Shown piece after piece: positions 36,209-44,331 of a stretch of DNA of 64,000 bases; the first letter of the stretch is position 1, and each line of letters opens with the position of its first letter. Position numbers and translations under genes: made by a program. The stretch covers positions 124,001-188,000 of the forward strand of contig NZ_BONX01000044.1 of assembly GCF_016862935.1 (NCBI RefSeq), in the 5' to 3' direction. Under the pieces are notes generated by a model that was given only the letters and a program-made list of their open reading frames with translations, did not search any database and was not told where the DNA came from. The DNA comes from Plantactinospora mayteni (GTDB lineage Bacteria; Actinomycetota; Actinomycetes; Mycobacteriales; Micromonosporaceae).

Positions 36209-36856
36209 ATGGTCTGGAGCACCGGGGCGTACGCCTCAACGCGGCCGCCCCTACGGCCGTCCGGCAGTACCAGCCTGCTGGACCGGACGTCGCTGGCAGA
36301 CGCCTTCGAGGCGGCGTGCCTGATCAGGTGCATCCAGGTGGAGGGGGTGCGGCAGCCGACCACCATGGTGGCCGAGTTCAGCTCGGAGGCTGCCGCCACT
36401 CGCCTGGCCGAGCTGCTGGCCCGGCTCGGCACACCGGCCCGGTCGGAACGGATCACCGCCGGCGTCCGCCGCCGCTACGAACTGCACCGGCTGCACCTCA
36501 CCGAGCCCGGGCAGCCCGCCGTACTGTCGATGGGCTGGCGGCAGGGGCGGACGGCCCTGCTCGACCCGGCCGCCGTCGGCGCCTCCGCGCCCCGGAACGC
36601 CCGCCGGCAGGCGCTGGCCGCCGCCGCCTGGCGCGCCGCGCTGCTGGCCGCCGGCCGGCACGTCCGGACCACCATTCTCGGGGTACGCATCCGCGACACC
36701 GAACTCGCGGCGGTGCTGGTACGCAGCGCCCAGTTGCTCGGCTCGCCGGCCTCGGTCGCGCCCCGCTCGGGGTGCCTGCTGGTGACCGTGCCGGGCGGCC
36801 CGGACAAGGAACGCATCCTGCGCCGCAGCGCCCAGCCGGTCCCGCTGGCGAGCTGA
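36209..36856 (+). CDS. WhiA N-domain-like protein (215 aa), lacking the helix-turn-helix
   Basis: The product has two similar halves, SSEAAATRLAELLARLGTPA (about residues 55-74) and DTELAAVLVRSAQLLGSPAS (about 170-190), each followed by short beta strands, and a central ARRQALAAAAWRAALLAAG. The order and spacing match the LAGLIDADG-like N-terminal domain of the sporulation regulator WhiA, where AWRGAFLAHG occupies the same place. The C-terminal DNA-binding helix-turn-helix of WhiA is missing. The match is from reading alone, and sequence identity is low. ATG 36209 has GGGGG eight bases upstream. It stands alone on the plus strand. Confidence 0.5.
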   Translation: MVWSTGAYASTRPPLRPSGSTSLLDRTSLADAFEAACLIRCIQVEGVRQPTTMVAEFSSEAAATRLAELLARLGTPARSERITAGVRRRYELHRLHLTEPGQPAVLSMGWRQGRTALLDPAAVGASAPRNARRQALAAAAWRAALLAAGRHVRTTILGVRIRDTELAAVLVRSAQLLGSPASVAPRSGCLLVTVPGGPDKERILRRSAQPVPLAS

Positions 36857-36966
36857 CCGCCGGCCGGGTCACGCCGGAACCGACCGCCCGCCCGGCGACG
36901 CGAGTCCTCCAGATGGCGATGCTGCTCGACCCGCCCCGGCCGAGCCGGTCAGCCGGATCACCGGGC

Positions 36967-37290
36967 TCAGTCGGTCGGCTCCCAGTCGGTCGGTTGCCAG
37001 TCGGCCGCCGCCAGGTCGACTCCGGCGCCGCGCAGCGGGGTGCCCTCGGCGCGCAGTCGAGCCCGGGCCTCGTTCTCGTGCCCCGGTGGCAGCCGGCCGG
37101 TCGAGTTGACCACCCGGTGCCAGGGGACTCCGCCACCGTGCCGAGCCATGATCGAGCCGACCAGTCGGGCCGACGCCCGGCCGGACCGGTCGGCCAGGTG
37201 GTCGGCGATCGCGCCGTACGACATCACCCGGCCGGGCGGGATCCGCTCGACCAGCGCGAGCACCTCTTCGACGTACTCCTCGGGCGTCAC
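36967..37290 (-). CDS. Alkyltransferase-like protein (ATL)
   Basis: The 107-residue protein matches the C-terminal DNA-binding domain of O6-methylguanine methyltransferase, with IPPGRVMSYGAIAD and the active-site motif PWHRV, in which Trp57 replaces the catalytic cysteine. ATL proteins therefore bind O6-alkylguanine and flag it for nucleotide excision repair instead of repairing it directly. Mycobacteria carry a similar gene near moeZ. The last residues, DWQPTDWEPTD, come from a 15-base tandem repeat. Start is GTG 37290. Confidence 0.9.
   Translation of the reverse strand: MTPEEYVEEVLALVERIPPGRVMSYGAIADHLADRSGRASARLVGSIMARHGGGVPWHRVVNSTGRLPPGHENEARARLRAEGTPLRGAGVDLAAADWQPTDWEPTD
36970..37004. 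repeat. 15-bp tandem repeat at the ATL 3' end
   Basis: GTCGGTCGGCTCCCA (36970-36984) and GTCGGTCGGTTGCCA (36985-36999), plus a partial copy, encode the repeated DWEPT/DWQPT at the C-terminus on the minus strand. The stop TGA (36969-36967) takes the place of the TGG expected if the repeat continued. Confidence 0.75.
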
Positions 37291-37361
37291 GAGCTGTCAC
37301 GATATGGGAGTACGGGACGGGCCGGCGGGGCGGGCCGACCCGGGCACCGCAGAATGGGCGG

Positions 37362-38552
37362 GTGCGGGAAGCAGTTACCACAGCTCGCCGGATCGTGGTC
37401 AAGGTCGGCTCGTCCTCGCTGACCACCGCCGCCGGTGGCCTGGACGCGGCGCGGGTCGACGCGCTGGCCGACGTACTCGCCGGCTGGCTGGCCGACGGGG
37501 CGGCCGACGCCCCTCCGGCGGAGGCCGGTGCCCGACCGTCCGGGGCGGGCCGCAAGCGGGTCGGACCGGCGGACCGGCGGGAGCTGGTGCTGGTGTCGTC
37601 CGGGGCGATCGCCGCCGGCCTGGCCCCGCTCGGGCTGGCCGCCCGCCCCCGTGACCTGGCCACCCAGCAGGCCGCGGCCAGCGTCGGGCAGGGCCTGCTG
37701 ATCGGCCGCTACTCGGCCGGTTTCGCCCGGCACGGCCGTACGGTCGGCCAGGTGCTGCTCACCGTCGACGACGTGACCCGGCGGGCGCACTACCGCAACG
37801 CCTACCGGACGCTGCGCAAACTGCTCGACCTCGGCGCGGTGCCGATCGTCAACGAGAACGACACGGTGGCCACCGACGAGATCCGGTTCGGCGACAACGA
37901 CCGGCTGGCCGCGCTGGTGGCCGCGCTGGTCCACGCCGACCTGCTGGTGCTGCTCTCCGACGTGGACGCCCTCTACACCGGCGACCCGGCCCGCCCCGGC
38001 ACGGTCCGGATCGAGGAGGTCCGCGACGAGCAGGACCTCGCCCAGGTGGCGGTCGGCCGGGCCGGCCGGGCCGGGGTCGGCACCGGCGGCATGGTCACCA
38101 AGGTCGAGGCGGCCCGGATCGCCACCGGCTTCGGCATCCCGGTGGTGCTGACCGCCGCACCGTTGGCTCCCGAGGCGCTGGCCGGCGAGCCGGTCGGCAC
38201 CTTCTTCCACCGGGTACGTCAACGGCCGGCGGCCCGGCTCTTCTGGCTGGCCCACGCGACCTCGCCCCGGGGCCGGCTGCACCTCGACCCCGGGGCGGTG
38301 CAGGCGGTGGTGGCCCGGCGCAAGTCCCTGCTGCCGGCCGGCATCACGGCGGTGGACGGTACCTTCACCGCCGGTGATCCGGTCGACCTGGTGGACGACG
38401 CGGGGGCGGCGGTGGCCCGTGGGCTGGTCAACTACGACGCGGTGGAGTTGCCCGGCCTGCTCGGCCGCTCCACCTCGGAACTCGCCGCCGCCCTCGGCCC
38501 CGGGTACGAGCGCGAGGTCGTGCACCGCGACGACCTGGTACTGCTGGTCTGA
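37362..38552 (+). CDS. proB: Glutamate 5-kinase
   Basis: The 396-residue enzyme phosphorylates glutamate in proline biosynthesis. It has the amino-acid-kinase start (ARRIVVKVGSSSLTT), the SSGAIAAGL and NENDTVATDE motifs, GTGGMVTKVEAARIA, and a C-terminal PUA domain (from about residue 300). A 25-residue Ala/Pro-rich insertion at about residues 46-70 is not typical. ProB usually sits beside obg or proA in actinomycetes; neither is here. Start GTG 37362 is divergent from the ATL gene. Confidence 0.95.
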   Translation: MREAVTTARRIVVKVGSSSLTTAAGGLDAARVDALADVLAGWLADGAADAPPAEAGARPSGAGRKRVGPADRRELVLVSSGAIAAGLAPLGLAARPRDLATQQAAASVGQGLLIGRYSAGFARHGRTVGQVLLTVDDVTRRAHYRNAYRTLRKLLDLGAVPIVNENDTVATDEIRFGDNDRLAALVAALVHADLLVLLSDVDALYTGDPARPGTVRIEEVRDEQDLAQVAVGRAGRAGVGTGGMVTKVEAARIATGFGIPVVLTAAPLAPEALAGEPVGTFFHRVRQRPAARLFWLAHATSPRGRLHLDPGAVQAVVARRKSLLPAGITAVDGTFTAGDPVDLVDDAGAAVARGLVNYDAVELPGLLGRSTSELAAALGPGYEREVVHRDDLVLLV

Positions 38553-38590
38553 ACCGGGCCGACACCGGTCCAACAGCCCTGGCGGTCGGC

Positions 38591-38833
38591 TCAGGCCGTG
38601 ACGCGTTCGGCGGCCCCGATCCTCGGGAAGGGCTCGGTGGAGAAGACCACCTCCACCGAGACCTCGAAGTATCGCGCGATCCGCAGCGCCAGGTGCAGGC
38701 TCGGGTTGTATTCGCCGCGCTCCAGGTAGCCGATCGTCTGGTAGTGCACCCCGAGCGCGTCGGCGAGGTCCCGGCGGGAGATCCCGCGCTCGGCCCGGAG
38801 TACCGCGATGCGGTTGTAGATCGCCTCGCTCAT
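38591..38833 (-). CDS. XRE family transcriptional regulator (80 aa)
   Basis: The small protein is almost wholly a helix-turn-helix (RIAVLRAERGISRRDLADALGVHYQTIGYLERGEYNPSLHLALRI, residues 8-52 approximately), of the type found with ABC transporters of unknown drugs. Its ATG at 38833 overlaps the permease stop (ATGA), so the three genes form one operon: ATPase, permease, regulator. It probably controls that operon. Confidence 0.92.
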   Translation of the reverse strand: MSEAIYNRIAVLRAERGISRRDLADALGVHYQTIGYLERGEYNPSLHLALRIARYFEVSVEVVFSTEPFPRIGAAERVTA

Positions 38834-39684
38834 CAGTTGATCCTCTGCATCGCCTTCTCCTTCCGAGCGGCGACGCTCGAACCGGACTCCCGCCGGGCCA
38901 TCCGGCGCAACACGATCGGCGCCACCACCAGGCCCAGCACGGCCCAGCCGGCGAGCATGCCGAAGGTCTCCAGGTGTCGCCAGGACTCGCCGATCTCCAC
39001 CGCCGCCAGCTCGGGCGGCAGCAGGGCCGATCGGGTGCCCAGGCCCAGCCAGTAGACCGGGAACGCCTGGCCGATCCACTGCAACCAGACCGGGAAGGTG
39101 GTGATCGGATAGAAGATCCCGGAGGTCGCGACGAGCCCCATGATAGGCAGCATGATGACCCCGACGTTGCGGGGGTTGGCGAAGAGCGAGCCGAGAATCG
39201 CACCGATCGGCAGGCAGGCGACCAGACCGAGGACGAGTACCCAGAGCAGGGTCAGCCAGGCGCCCGGACCGCGCAGTTCCACGCCGTCCACCAGCAGCAC
39301 TCCCGGGATCACCAGGATGACGGAGCCGATCAGCGTCATCCCGGAGACCTGCACCACCTTCCCGACCAGATAGCCGAGCATGCCGTTCGGGATCGCCTTG
39401 GCCCGGAGCAGGGTGCCGTCCTCGCGCTCGATGGTGAGCGCCATCATCATCGTCACCAGCGCCCCGAACGCCAGCCCGCCGCCGAGCACGCTGGGCAGCG
39501 TACGGGCGCTGAGCGAGAAGGTCGTGCCGGGTACCGTGGCGTCCCGCATGAAGAACATGACGACCAGGAACGTCAGGTTGGGGAAGAAGTAGTTCCACAG
39601 GTCCTGCACGTTGACCAGGCTCTGCCGTATCTCGATCCCGCCGCGGCGTACCCCGGCCCGCAGCCCCACCACCGTCGGGTTCAC
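38833..39684 (-). CDS. ABC-2 type transporter permease
   Basis: The 283-residue protein has six membrane segments in ABC-2 order: NYFFPNLTFLVVMFF, then GLAFGALVTMMMALTIEREDGTLLRAKAIPN, the VYW region and a final helix before a charged tail. It works with the ATPase encoded just upstream; its GTG at 39684 overlaps the ATPase stop (GTGA). The transported compound is unknown; drug or lipid export is typical. Confidence 0.88.
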   Translation of the reverse strand: MNPTVVGLRAGVRRGGIEIRQSLVNVQDLWNYFFPNLTFLVVMFFMRDATVPGTTFSLSARTLPSVLGGGLAFGALVTMMMALTIEREDGTLLRAKAIPNGMLGYLVGKVVQVSGMTLIGSVILVIPGVLLVDGVELRGPGAWLTLLWVLVLGLVACLPIGAILGSLFANPRNVGVIMLPIMGLVATSGIFYPITTFPVWLQWIGQAFPVYWLGLGTRSALLPPELAAVEIGESWRHLETFGMLAGWAVLGLVVAPIVLRRMARRESGSSVAARKEKAMQRIN

Positions 39685-40652
39685 CGGCTCGCCTCCTCGA
39701 ACTCGCGCAGCGTGGCGAGGCTCCGGCCGGACTCGAAGTCCCGGACCAGCGCCATGTAGGTGTCCTCCAGACTCGCGCGCCGGACCTCCAGGTCGGCGAT
39801 GCCGTCGCCGTACTGCTGGAACAACTCCCGGACGAACGTGGTGGCATCGGTGGTGGCGTGCACGAACCGCTGCCCGTCCCGGCTCCACTTGACCTCGGCC
39901 TCCGAGGACATCCGCCGGGAGAGCTGGTCGGCCGAGCCGTCCGCGATGATCGAGCCGCCGGCCAGGATCAGGATCCGGTCGGCGAGCTTCTCGGCCTCGT
40001 CGAGGTCGTGCGTGGTGAGCAGGATCGTGGTCTGCTCCAGGTCGGTGAGCCGGTGCACCAGGTCGTGGAACTCGCGCCTGGCCTCCGGGTCGAACCCGGC
40101 GGTGGGCTCGTCGAGGAAGAGCAGCTCGGGACGGCCGACGATGCCGATCGCGACGTCCAGCCGGCGCCGCTGCCCGCCGGAGAGCTGGCCGATCCGCTTG
40201 CCGGCGTGCGGGTTGAGCCCGACGGCGTCGATCAGGTCGTCGACGTCCCACGGCCGCCGGATCTGGTCGGTCGAGTAGGGCAGGTAGTAGGAGCCGAGGT
40301 GGGCGAGCAGCTCGCGTACCCGCCACTTGGCGTGGTCGCGCCAGGACTGGAGCACCACGCCCAGCCGGGCCCGCCAGCGCTCGTCCCCGTGTGCCGGGTC
40401 CGCGCCGAGCACGGCGACCTCGCCGGCCGAGCGCATCCGGAACCCCTCCAGGATCTCGATGGTGGTCGTCTTGCCGGCACCGTTGGGACCGAGCAGCGCC
40501 AGCACCTCGCCGGGCCGGGCCGTGAACGTGACGCCGGTCAGCACGTCGGTGCTGCCATAGCGCATCCGCAGATCACGGACGTCCAGCACGGGCTGCTCGA
40601 CCGGGGACCCGGCGGGCTCGGACGTCCGGCCCGGGGTCTCGGCGATGGTCAT
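39681..40652 (-). CDS. ABC transporter ATP-binding protein
   Basis: The 323-residue ATPase has Walker A LLGPNGAGKTTT (about residue 53), Q-loop VLQSWRDHAKW, signature QLSGGQRRRLDVA, Walker B LLFLDEPTAGFDP and the H loop TTHDLDEAE. A C-terminal 80-residue domain is typical of the DrrA/ABC-2 class. The ATG at 40652 is preceded by GAGGGGG. It is the first gene of the three-gene operon ending with an XRE regulator. Confidence 0.93.
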   Translation of the reverse strand: MTIAETPGRTSEPAGSPVEQPVLDVRDLRMRYGSTDVLTGVTFTARPGEVLALLGPNGAGKTTTIEILEGFRMRSAGEVAVLGADPAHGDERWRARLGVVLQSWRDHAKWRVRELLAHLGSYYLPYSTDQIRRPWDVDDLIDAVGLNPHAGKRIGQLSGGQRRRLDVAIGIVGRPELLFLDEPTAGFDPEARREFHDLVHRLTDLEQTTILLTTHDLDEAEKLADRILILAGGSIIADGSADQLSRRMSSEAEVKWSRDGQRFVHATTDATTFVRELFQQYGDGIADLEVRRASLEDTYMALVRDFESGRSLATLREFEEASR

Positions 40653-40712
40653 AGATCTACACCCCCTCGTCCAATCTATACGCGAGGAGATAGTACATCT
40701 ACTACATCACAG
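40653..40712 (-). promoter_or_regulatory. AT-rich control region of the ABC-XRE operon
   Basis: The stretch contains the palindrome AGATAGTACATCT (40688-40700, four-base arms around five) and a TATAGA hexamer closer to the start. A small XRE protein is encoded in the same operon, so this is a likely operator, but the symmetry is modest and the promoter hexamers are only a guess. Confidence 0.35.
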
Positions 40713-40737
40713 AGCAAGAGTGCTCTGCCGGAAACGC

Positions 40738-40774
40738 GACGCGGGGCAGCTCCGGGAGGGAGCCGCCCCGCGTC
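40738..40774 (-). terminator. Terminator of moeZ
   Basis: A perfect ten-base stem, GACGCGGGGC (40738-40747) with GCCCCGCGTC (40765-40774), with an inner GCTCC/GGAGC pairing, lies 25 bases after the minus-strand moeZ stop. Confidence 0.8.
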
Positions 40775-40798
40775 GGGATGACCGGGAGGTGAAAAGGT

Positions 40799-41980
40799 TC
40801 AGTAGGCGGGCAGCGAGGGGTCGATCTGCTTGATCCAGGAGAGCACCCCGCCCTGGACGTGCACCGCGTCCCGGAACCCGGCGGCCTTCACCGCGGCCAG
40901 CGCCTCGGCGGAGCGTACGCCGGACTTGCAGTGCAGCACGATCTGCCTGTCCTGCGGCAGCGTGGCCAGCGCCGCGCCGGAGAGAATGTCACCCTTGGGG
41001 ATCAGCGTCGCGCCGGGGATCCGGACGATCTCCCACTCGGCCGCCTCCCGGACGTCGACCAGGAAGATGTCCTTGCCGGCGTCCTGCCACTCCTTCAGCT
41101 CGCGGGCCGTGATGGTCGAGTCGGCCACCGCCTCCTCGGCCTCCGGCGAGACCGCGCCGCAGAAGTCCTCGTAGTCCTCCAGCAGGGCGGTGACGGTCGG
41201 GCTCTCCCCGCAGAGCGCGCAGTTCGGGTCCTTGCGGACCTTGATCTTCCGGTACGACATCTCCAGCGCGTCGTAGACGGTCAGCCGGCCGACCAGCGGC
41301 TCGCCGATCCCGGTGAGCAGCTTGATCGCCTCGGTGACCTGGATCGACCCGATCGACGCGCAGAGTACGCCGAGCACCCCGCCCTCGGCGCAGGACGGCA
41401 CCATGCCGGGCGGCGGCGGCTCCGGGTAGAGGCAGCGGTAGCAGGGGCCGTGCTCGGCCCAGAACACCGACGCCTGCCCGTCGAACCGGTAGATCGACCC
41501 CCAGACGTACGGCTTGCCGAGCAGTACGGCCGCGTCGTTGACCATGTAGCGGGTGGCGAAGTTGTCCGTACCGTCGACGATCAGGTCGTACTGGCCGAAG
41601 ATCTCCAGCACGTTGTCCCGGTCCAGTGCGGTGTTGTGGATCTCCACCTGCACCAGCGGGTTGATCTCGCGGATGCTCGCCGCCGCGGACTCGGCCTTCG
41701 GCCGGCCGACGTCCGACTGGCCGTGGATGATCTGCCGCTGGAGGTTCGACTCGTCGACGGTGTCGAAGTCGATGATGCCGAGCGTCCCGACCCCGGCCGC
41801 GGCCAGGTACATCAGGGCGGGCGAGCCGAGGCCGCCGGCGCCGACACAGAGCACCCGGGCGTTCTTCAGCCGCTTCTGCCCCTCGACCCCGACGTCCGGG
41901 ATGATCAGGTGGCGCGAGTAGCGGCGGATCTCGTCAACGGTCAGCTCGGCGGCGGGTTCGACGAGCGGGGGCAGCGACAC
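40799..41980 (-). CDS. moeZ: Adenylyltransferase/sulfurtransferase MoeZ
   Basis: The 393-residue two-domain enzyme joins a ThiF/MoeB adenylation domain (nucleotide motif GAGGLGSP at about 47-54; zinc cysteines in CYRC and CALC) to a C-terminal rhodanese domain with the active-site cysteine in LHCKSGVRS (about residue 350). It adenylates and then thiocarboxylates small sulfur-carrier proteins used for molybdopterin, thiamine, cysteine or secondary-metabolite sulfur. The start MSLPPLVEPAAELTVDEIRRY is conserved in actinomycetes; GTG 41980 has GGGGAG six bases upstream. Confidence 0.95.
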   Translation of the reverse strand: MSLPPLVEPAAELTVDEIRRYSRHLIIPDVGVEGQKRLKNARVLCVGAGGLGSPALMYLAAAGVGTLGIIDFDTVDESNLQRQIIHGQSDVGRPKAESAAASIREINPLVQVEIHNTALDRDNVLEIFGQYDLIVDGTDNFATRYMVNDAAVLLGKPYVWGSIYRFDGQASVFWAEHGPCYRCLYPEPPPPGMVPSCAEGGVLGVLCASIGSIQVTEAIKLLTGIGEPLVGRLTVYDALEMSYRKIKVRKDPNCALCGESPTVTALLEDYEDFCGAVSPEAEEAVADSTITARELKEWQDAGKDIFLVDVREAAEWEIVRIPGATLIPKGDILSGAALATLPQDRQIVLHCKSGVRSAEALAAVKAAGFRDAVHVQGGVLSWIKQIDPSLPAY

Positions 41981-42204
41981 GGTGGACTCCCCGGTTCGGA
42001 TCCTCGCTCAGCCGGCGGCTGAGCGCATCGACAGTGGCATGTTCGGCCATTGTTCCTCGCCCGGGCGCGAATAGACCATGAGCTGAAACACCTGCCCGAA
42101 ATCCGGGAGCGGGGAATACGACCGCCGGTCAGGGGGTCGGCGGACCGACCCACCGCCTCCGTTCCATGCCGAAGGGTCAGCGGCCAGGATCGCGTCCCGG
42201 CCGG

Positions 42205-43101
42205 CTACAGCGAGGGGCCGGCGTACCGCTCCCCCTCCAGGTACGGCCACGGGTTCGGCACGCAGCCGTTGAGGAAGAGCGTCTGCTGCATCATCACCGG
42301 GGCGGCCCGACCCCGCCGGGGACAGCGCTCGTGGCCGTGCCCCAACTCGTGCCCGACCTCGTGGTTGACCACATATGTCCGGTACCGCTCCAGCGGCACC
42401 TTCGCGGAGACGTAGTGCGGGACGGACCGCATCCAGCGGTCCAGGTTGATGATCACCCGACCGCTGCCCCGGCAGGAGGTGTACGGCTTGCCGCCGACCC
42501 GGATGTCCACTCCGGACGCGGCGCACATCTGCCGGGCGGTACCGGCGGTGACCAGGTACACCGTGAAGTCGTGCCCGGCCCGGTCCGGTACCCGCTGCAA
42601 CCGCAGCCGCCCGGAGCCGATCCAACTGCGCGGGTCGGCCAGCGAGGCGTCCACCTTCGCGGCGAACTCCGCGACGTGTTCGTCGACGTTCCGCTCCACC
42701 GCCACCCGGTAGCGCCGCAGCGTCCCGGCCCGGCCCAGCACCTCGCCCCGGCCGGTGGCGTAGGTGAAACTGCCCGGCCCGGTCGACGGCACCGGGTCGC
42801 TGAGCCGCAGTACCGGGGTCACCACCGGGCTCGGCGTGGGAGTCGGGGTGAGGGTCGGGAGGGCGGCCGGCGTCGTCGTCGGCGCGGTCGGCTGGGTGGC
42901 GGCCTGCGACTCGTCCCCGGTCAACCGCTCGGCCGGTGGGACCAGGATTCCCACCACACCGACCGCGCCGGCCACCGCCAGCAGGAGCACCGCCAGCACC
43001 CGGCCGTGCCGGAACCGCCGGGTCCGTCGCCGGTGCGGCTGGTCGGATGCCTGGGGTACGACACCCGGTGCCGGGGGGCGGCGACGCTCTCTGTTCCACA
43101 C
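42205..43101 (-). CDS. DUF3152 membrane-anchored metalloprotease-like protein
   Basis: The 298-residue protein has a basic start, one membrane helix (about residues 33-55), a Thr/Pro-rich linker and a DUF3152 domain containing VNHEVGHELGHGHERC, a metzincin-like zinc motif (HExGHxLGHxHE). Its neighbour in mycobacteria is also moeZ. The protease activity is inferred from the motif; no substrate is known. It lies on the outside of the membrane. The start GTG 43101 reads MWNRERRR. Confidence 0.85.
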   Translation of the reverse strand: MWNRERRRPPAPGVVPQASDQPHRRRTRRFRHGRVLAVLLLAVAGAVGVVGILVPPAERLTGDESQAATQPTAPTTTPAALPTLTPTPTPSPVVTPVLRLSDPVPSTGPGSFTYATGRGEVLGRAGTLRRYRVAVERNVDEHVAEFAAKVDASLADPRSWIGSGRLRLQRVPDRAGHDFTVYLVTAGTARQMCAASGVDIRVGGKPYTSCRGSGRVIINLDRWMRSVPHYVSAKVPLERYRTYVVNHEVGHELGHGHERCPRRGRAAPVMMQQTLFLNGCVPNPWPYLEGERYAGPSL

Positions 43102-43217
43102 GCTTACTTAGTACGCCTGACCCACCCGGTTGGTTGCACCCATAACTCCGGATCACCTGCCGAGATCGGGAGACGATGATCACTCCTGGGCTGGCGGGTG
43201 ACCGTCAGCGGGGACGG

Positions 43218-44186
43218 TCAGCGGGGGACGGTCGTCGGCAGCGGGCTGGTCTCGTCCAGCAGCGCCAACGCCGCCCGGGCCACCGTCCGGGGCACCTCCA
43301 TCTGCGGGACGTGCCCGACGCCGGCCAGCAGCAGCAGTCGACTGTCCGGGATCAGCCGGGCCACCTGGGCCGGTACCCGGACGTCCACCAGCCGGTCCTG
43401 CCCGCCGCCGATCACCAGCGTCGGCGCCGTGATCAGGCTGGCGATCCGCCACAGCGAGCCGGCCCCCGGCAGGTACGCCCGGACGAAACTGCCGACCAGG
43501 CCACGCAGGGTACCCAGGTAGGCCCTCGGGTAGTGCGCGGCGGTGTACCGGATCCGGATCTCCTCGACCGCCTCCACCCGGCGCTGGTCGCAGATCCGCG
43601 CGGTGTCGGCGACACACGCCTCCATCACCTGCTGGGCCATCTCCTCCGGCGGCAACTGGGTCAGCCAGCGCGAGGCGAACAGTTCCGCCCGGGGCACCGC
43701 CAGCAGCGGCAGTACCCGACCCTGGAGTGACCGGCGCGGGTCGAGGAACGGCATCGCCGGTGAGACCAGGGTGAGCGTACGCACCAGGTCGGGGCGGAGG
43801 CCGGCGACGCGTACCGAGACGGCTCCGCCGAGCGAGTTGCCGAACAGGTGCACCGGTCCCCGGTCGGCGTGTTCGAGATACCGGATCACCCGGTCGGCGA
43901 AGGCCGGGATGGTGTATCTCCGGGCCGGGTCGCTGAGCCCGAAGCCGGGCAGGTCGATGGCGTGCCCGTCGAGCCGGTCGGCGAGCAGACCCGCGAGATC
44001 CGTCCAGTTCTGGGCCGAGCCGCCCAGCCCGTGCACGTAGAGCGCCGGTTCGGCGTCCGACCGGGTGGCCGGGGTCTCCCGGACGTGGGTGATCGAGCCG
44101 TCGATCCGTACGCCCCGGCCTGGCCAGGGCGGCGGCATCTCGTCCCGGGCGATCGACTCGTCCGCCGCCAGCAGCGCACGTTTCAT
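43218..44186 (-). CDS. Alpha/beta hydrolase
   Basis: The 322-residue hydrolase has the oxyanion motif YVHGLGGSAQNW, the nucleophile elbow FGNSLGG (Ser near residue 116), an acidic residue in GGGQDRLVD, and the catalytic His in AGVGHVPQ. A helical lid (about residues 150-230) covers the site. The family includes esterases and lipases; the substrate is not known. In mycobacteria a lipase-type hydrolase lies close to this block. It is on the minus strand before the DUF3152 gene. Confidence 0.88.
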   Translation of the reverse strand: MKRALLAADESIARDEMPPPWPGRGVRIDGSITHVRETPATRSDAEPALYVHGLGGSAQNWTDLAGLLADRLDGHAIDLPGFGLSDPARRYTIPAFADRVIRYLEHADRGPVHLFGNSLGGAVSVRVAGLRPDLVRTLTLVSPAMPFLDPRRSLQGRVLPLLAVPRAELFASRWLTQLPPEEMAQQVMEACVADTARICDQRRVEAVEEIRIRYTAAHYPRAYLGTLRGLVGSFVRAYLPGAGSLWRIASLITAPTLVIGGGQDRLVDVRVPAQVARLIPDSRLLLLAGVGHVPQMEVPRTVARAALALLDETSPLPTTVPR

Positions 44187-44251
44187 GAACCAAGTGTGCC
44201 GGCCGTACGGAGATCACGAGGCGGGCCGGAGCAGGCCGGGGCGGGAACGGT

Positions 44252-44288
44252 CCGGGGCGGACGCATCGTCTGGATGACTCCGCCCCGG
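44252..44288. terminator. Hairpin after the large Pro-rich gene
   Basis: A ten-base stem, CCGGGGCGGA (44252-44261) with TCCGCCCCGG (44279-44288), lies about 45 bases beyond the minus-strand stop at 44332 and upstream of the hydrolase start. A termination role is likely but there is no T-run. Confidence 0.5.
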
Positions 44289-44331
44289 TTCGTTCCGTTT
44301 GCCCCGCCGGTCGGACCGGCCGGCGCTCGGG

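Noticed and set aside
41998-42054. Small frame before moeZ that overlaps its start
   Set aside because: A short ATG frame with a GAGGAA-type site gives an Arg-rich product of about 38 residues running into the moeZ start; the conserved moeZ N-terminus and its own ribosome site explain the region better.
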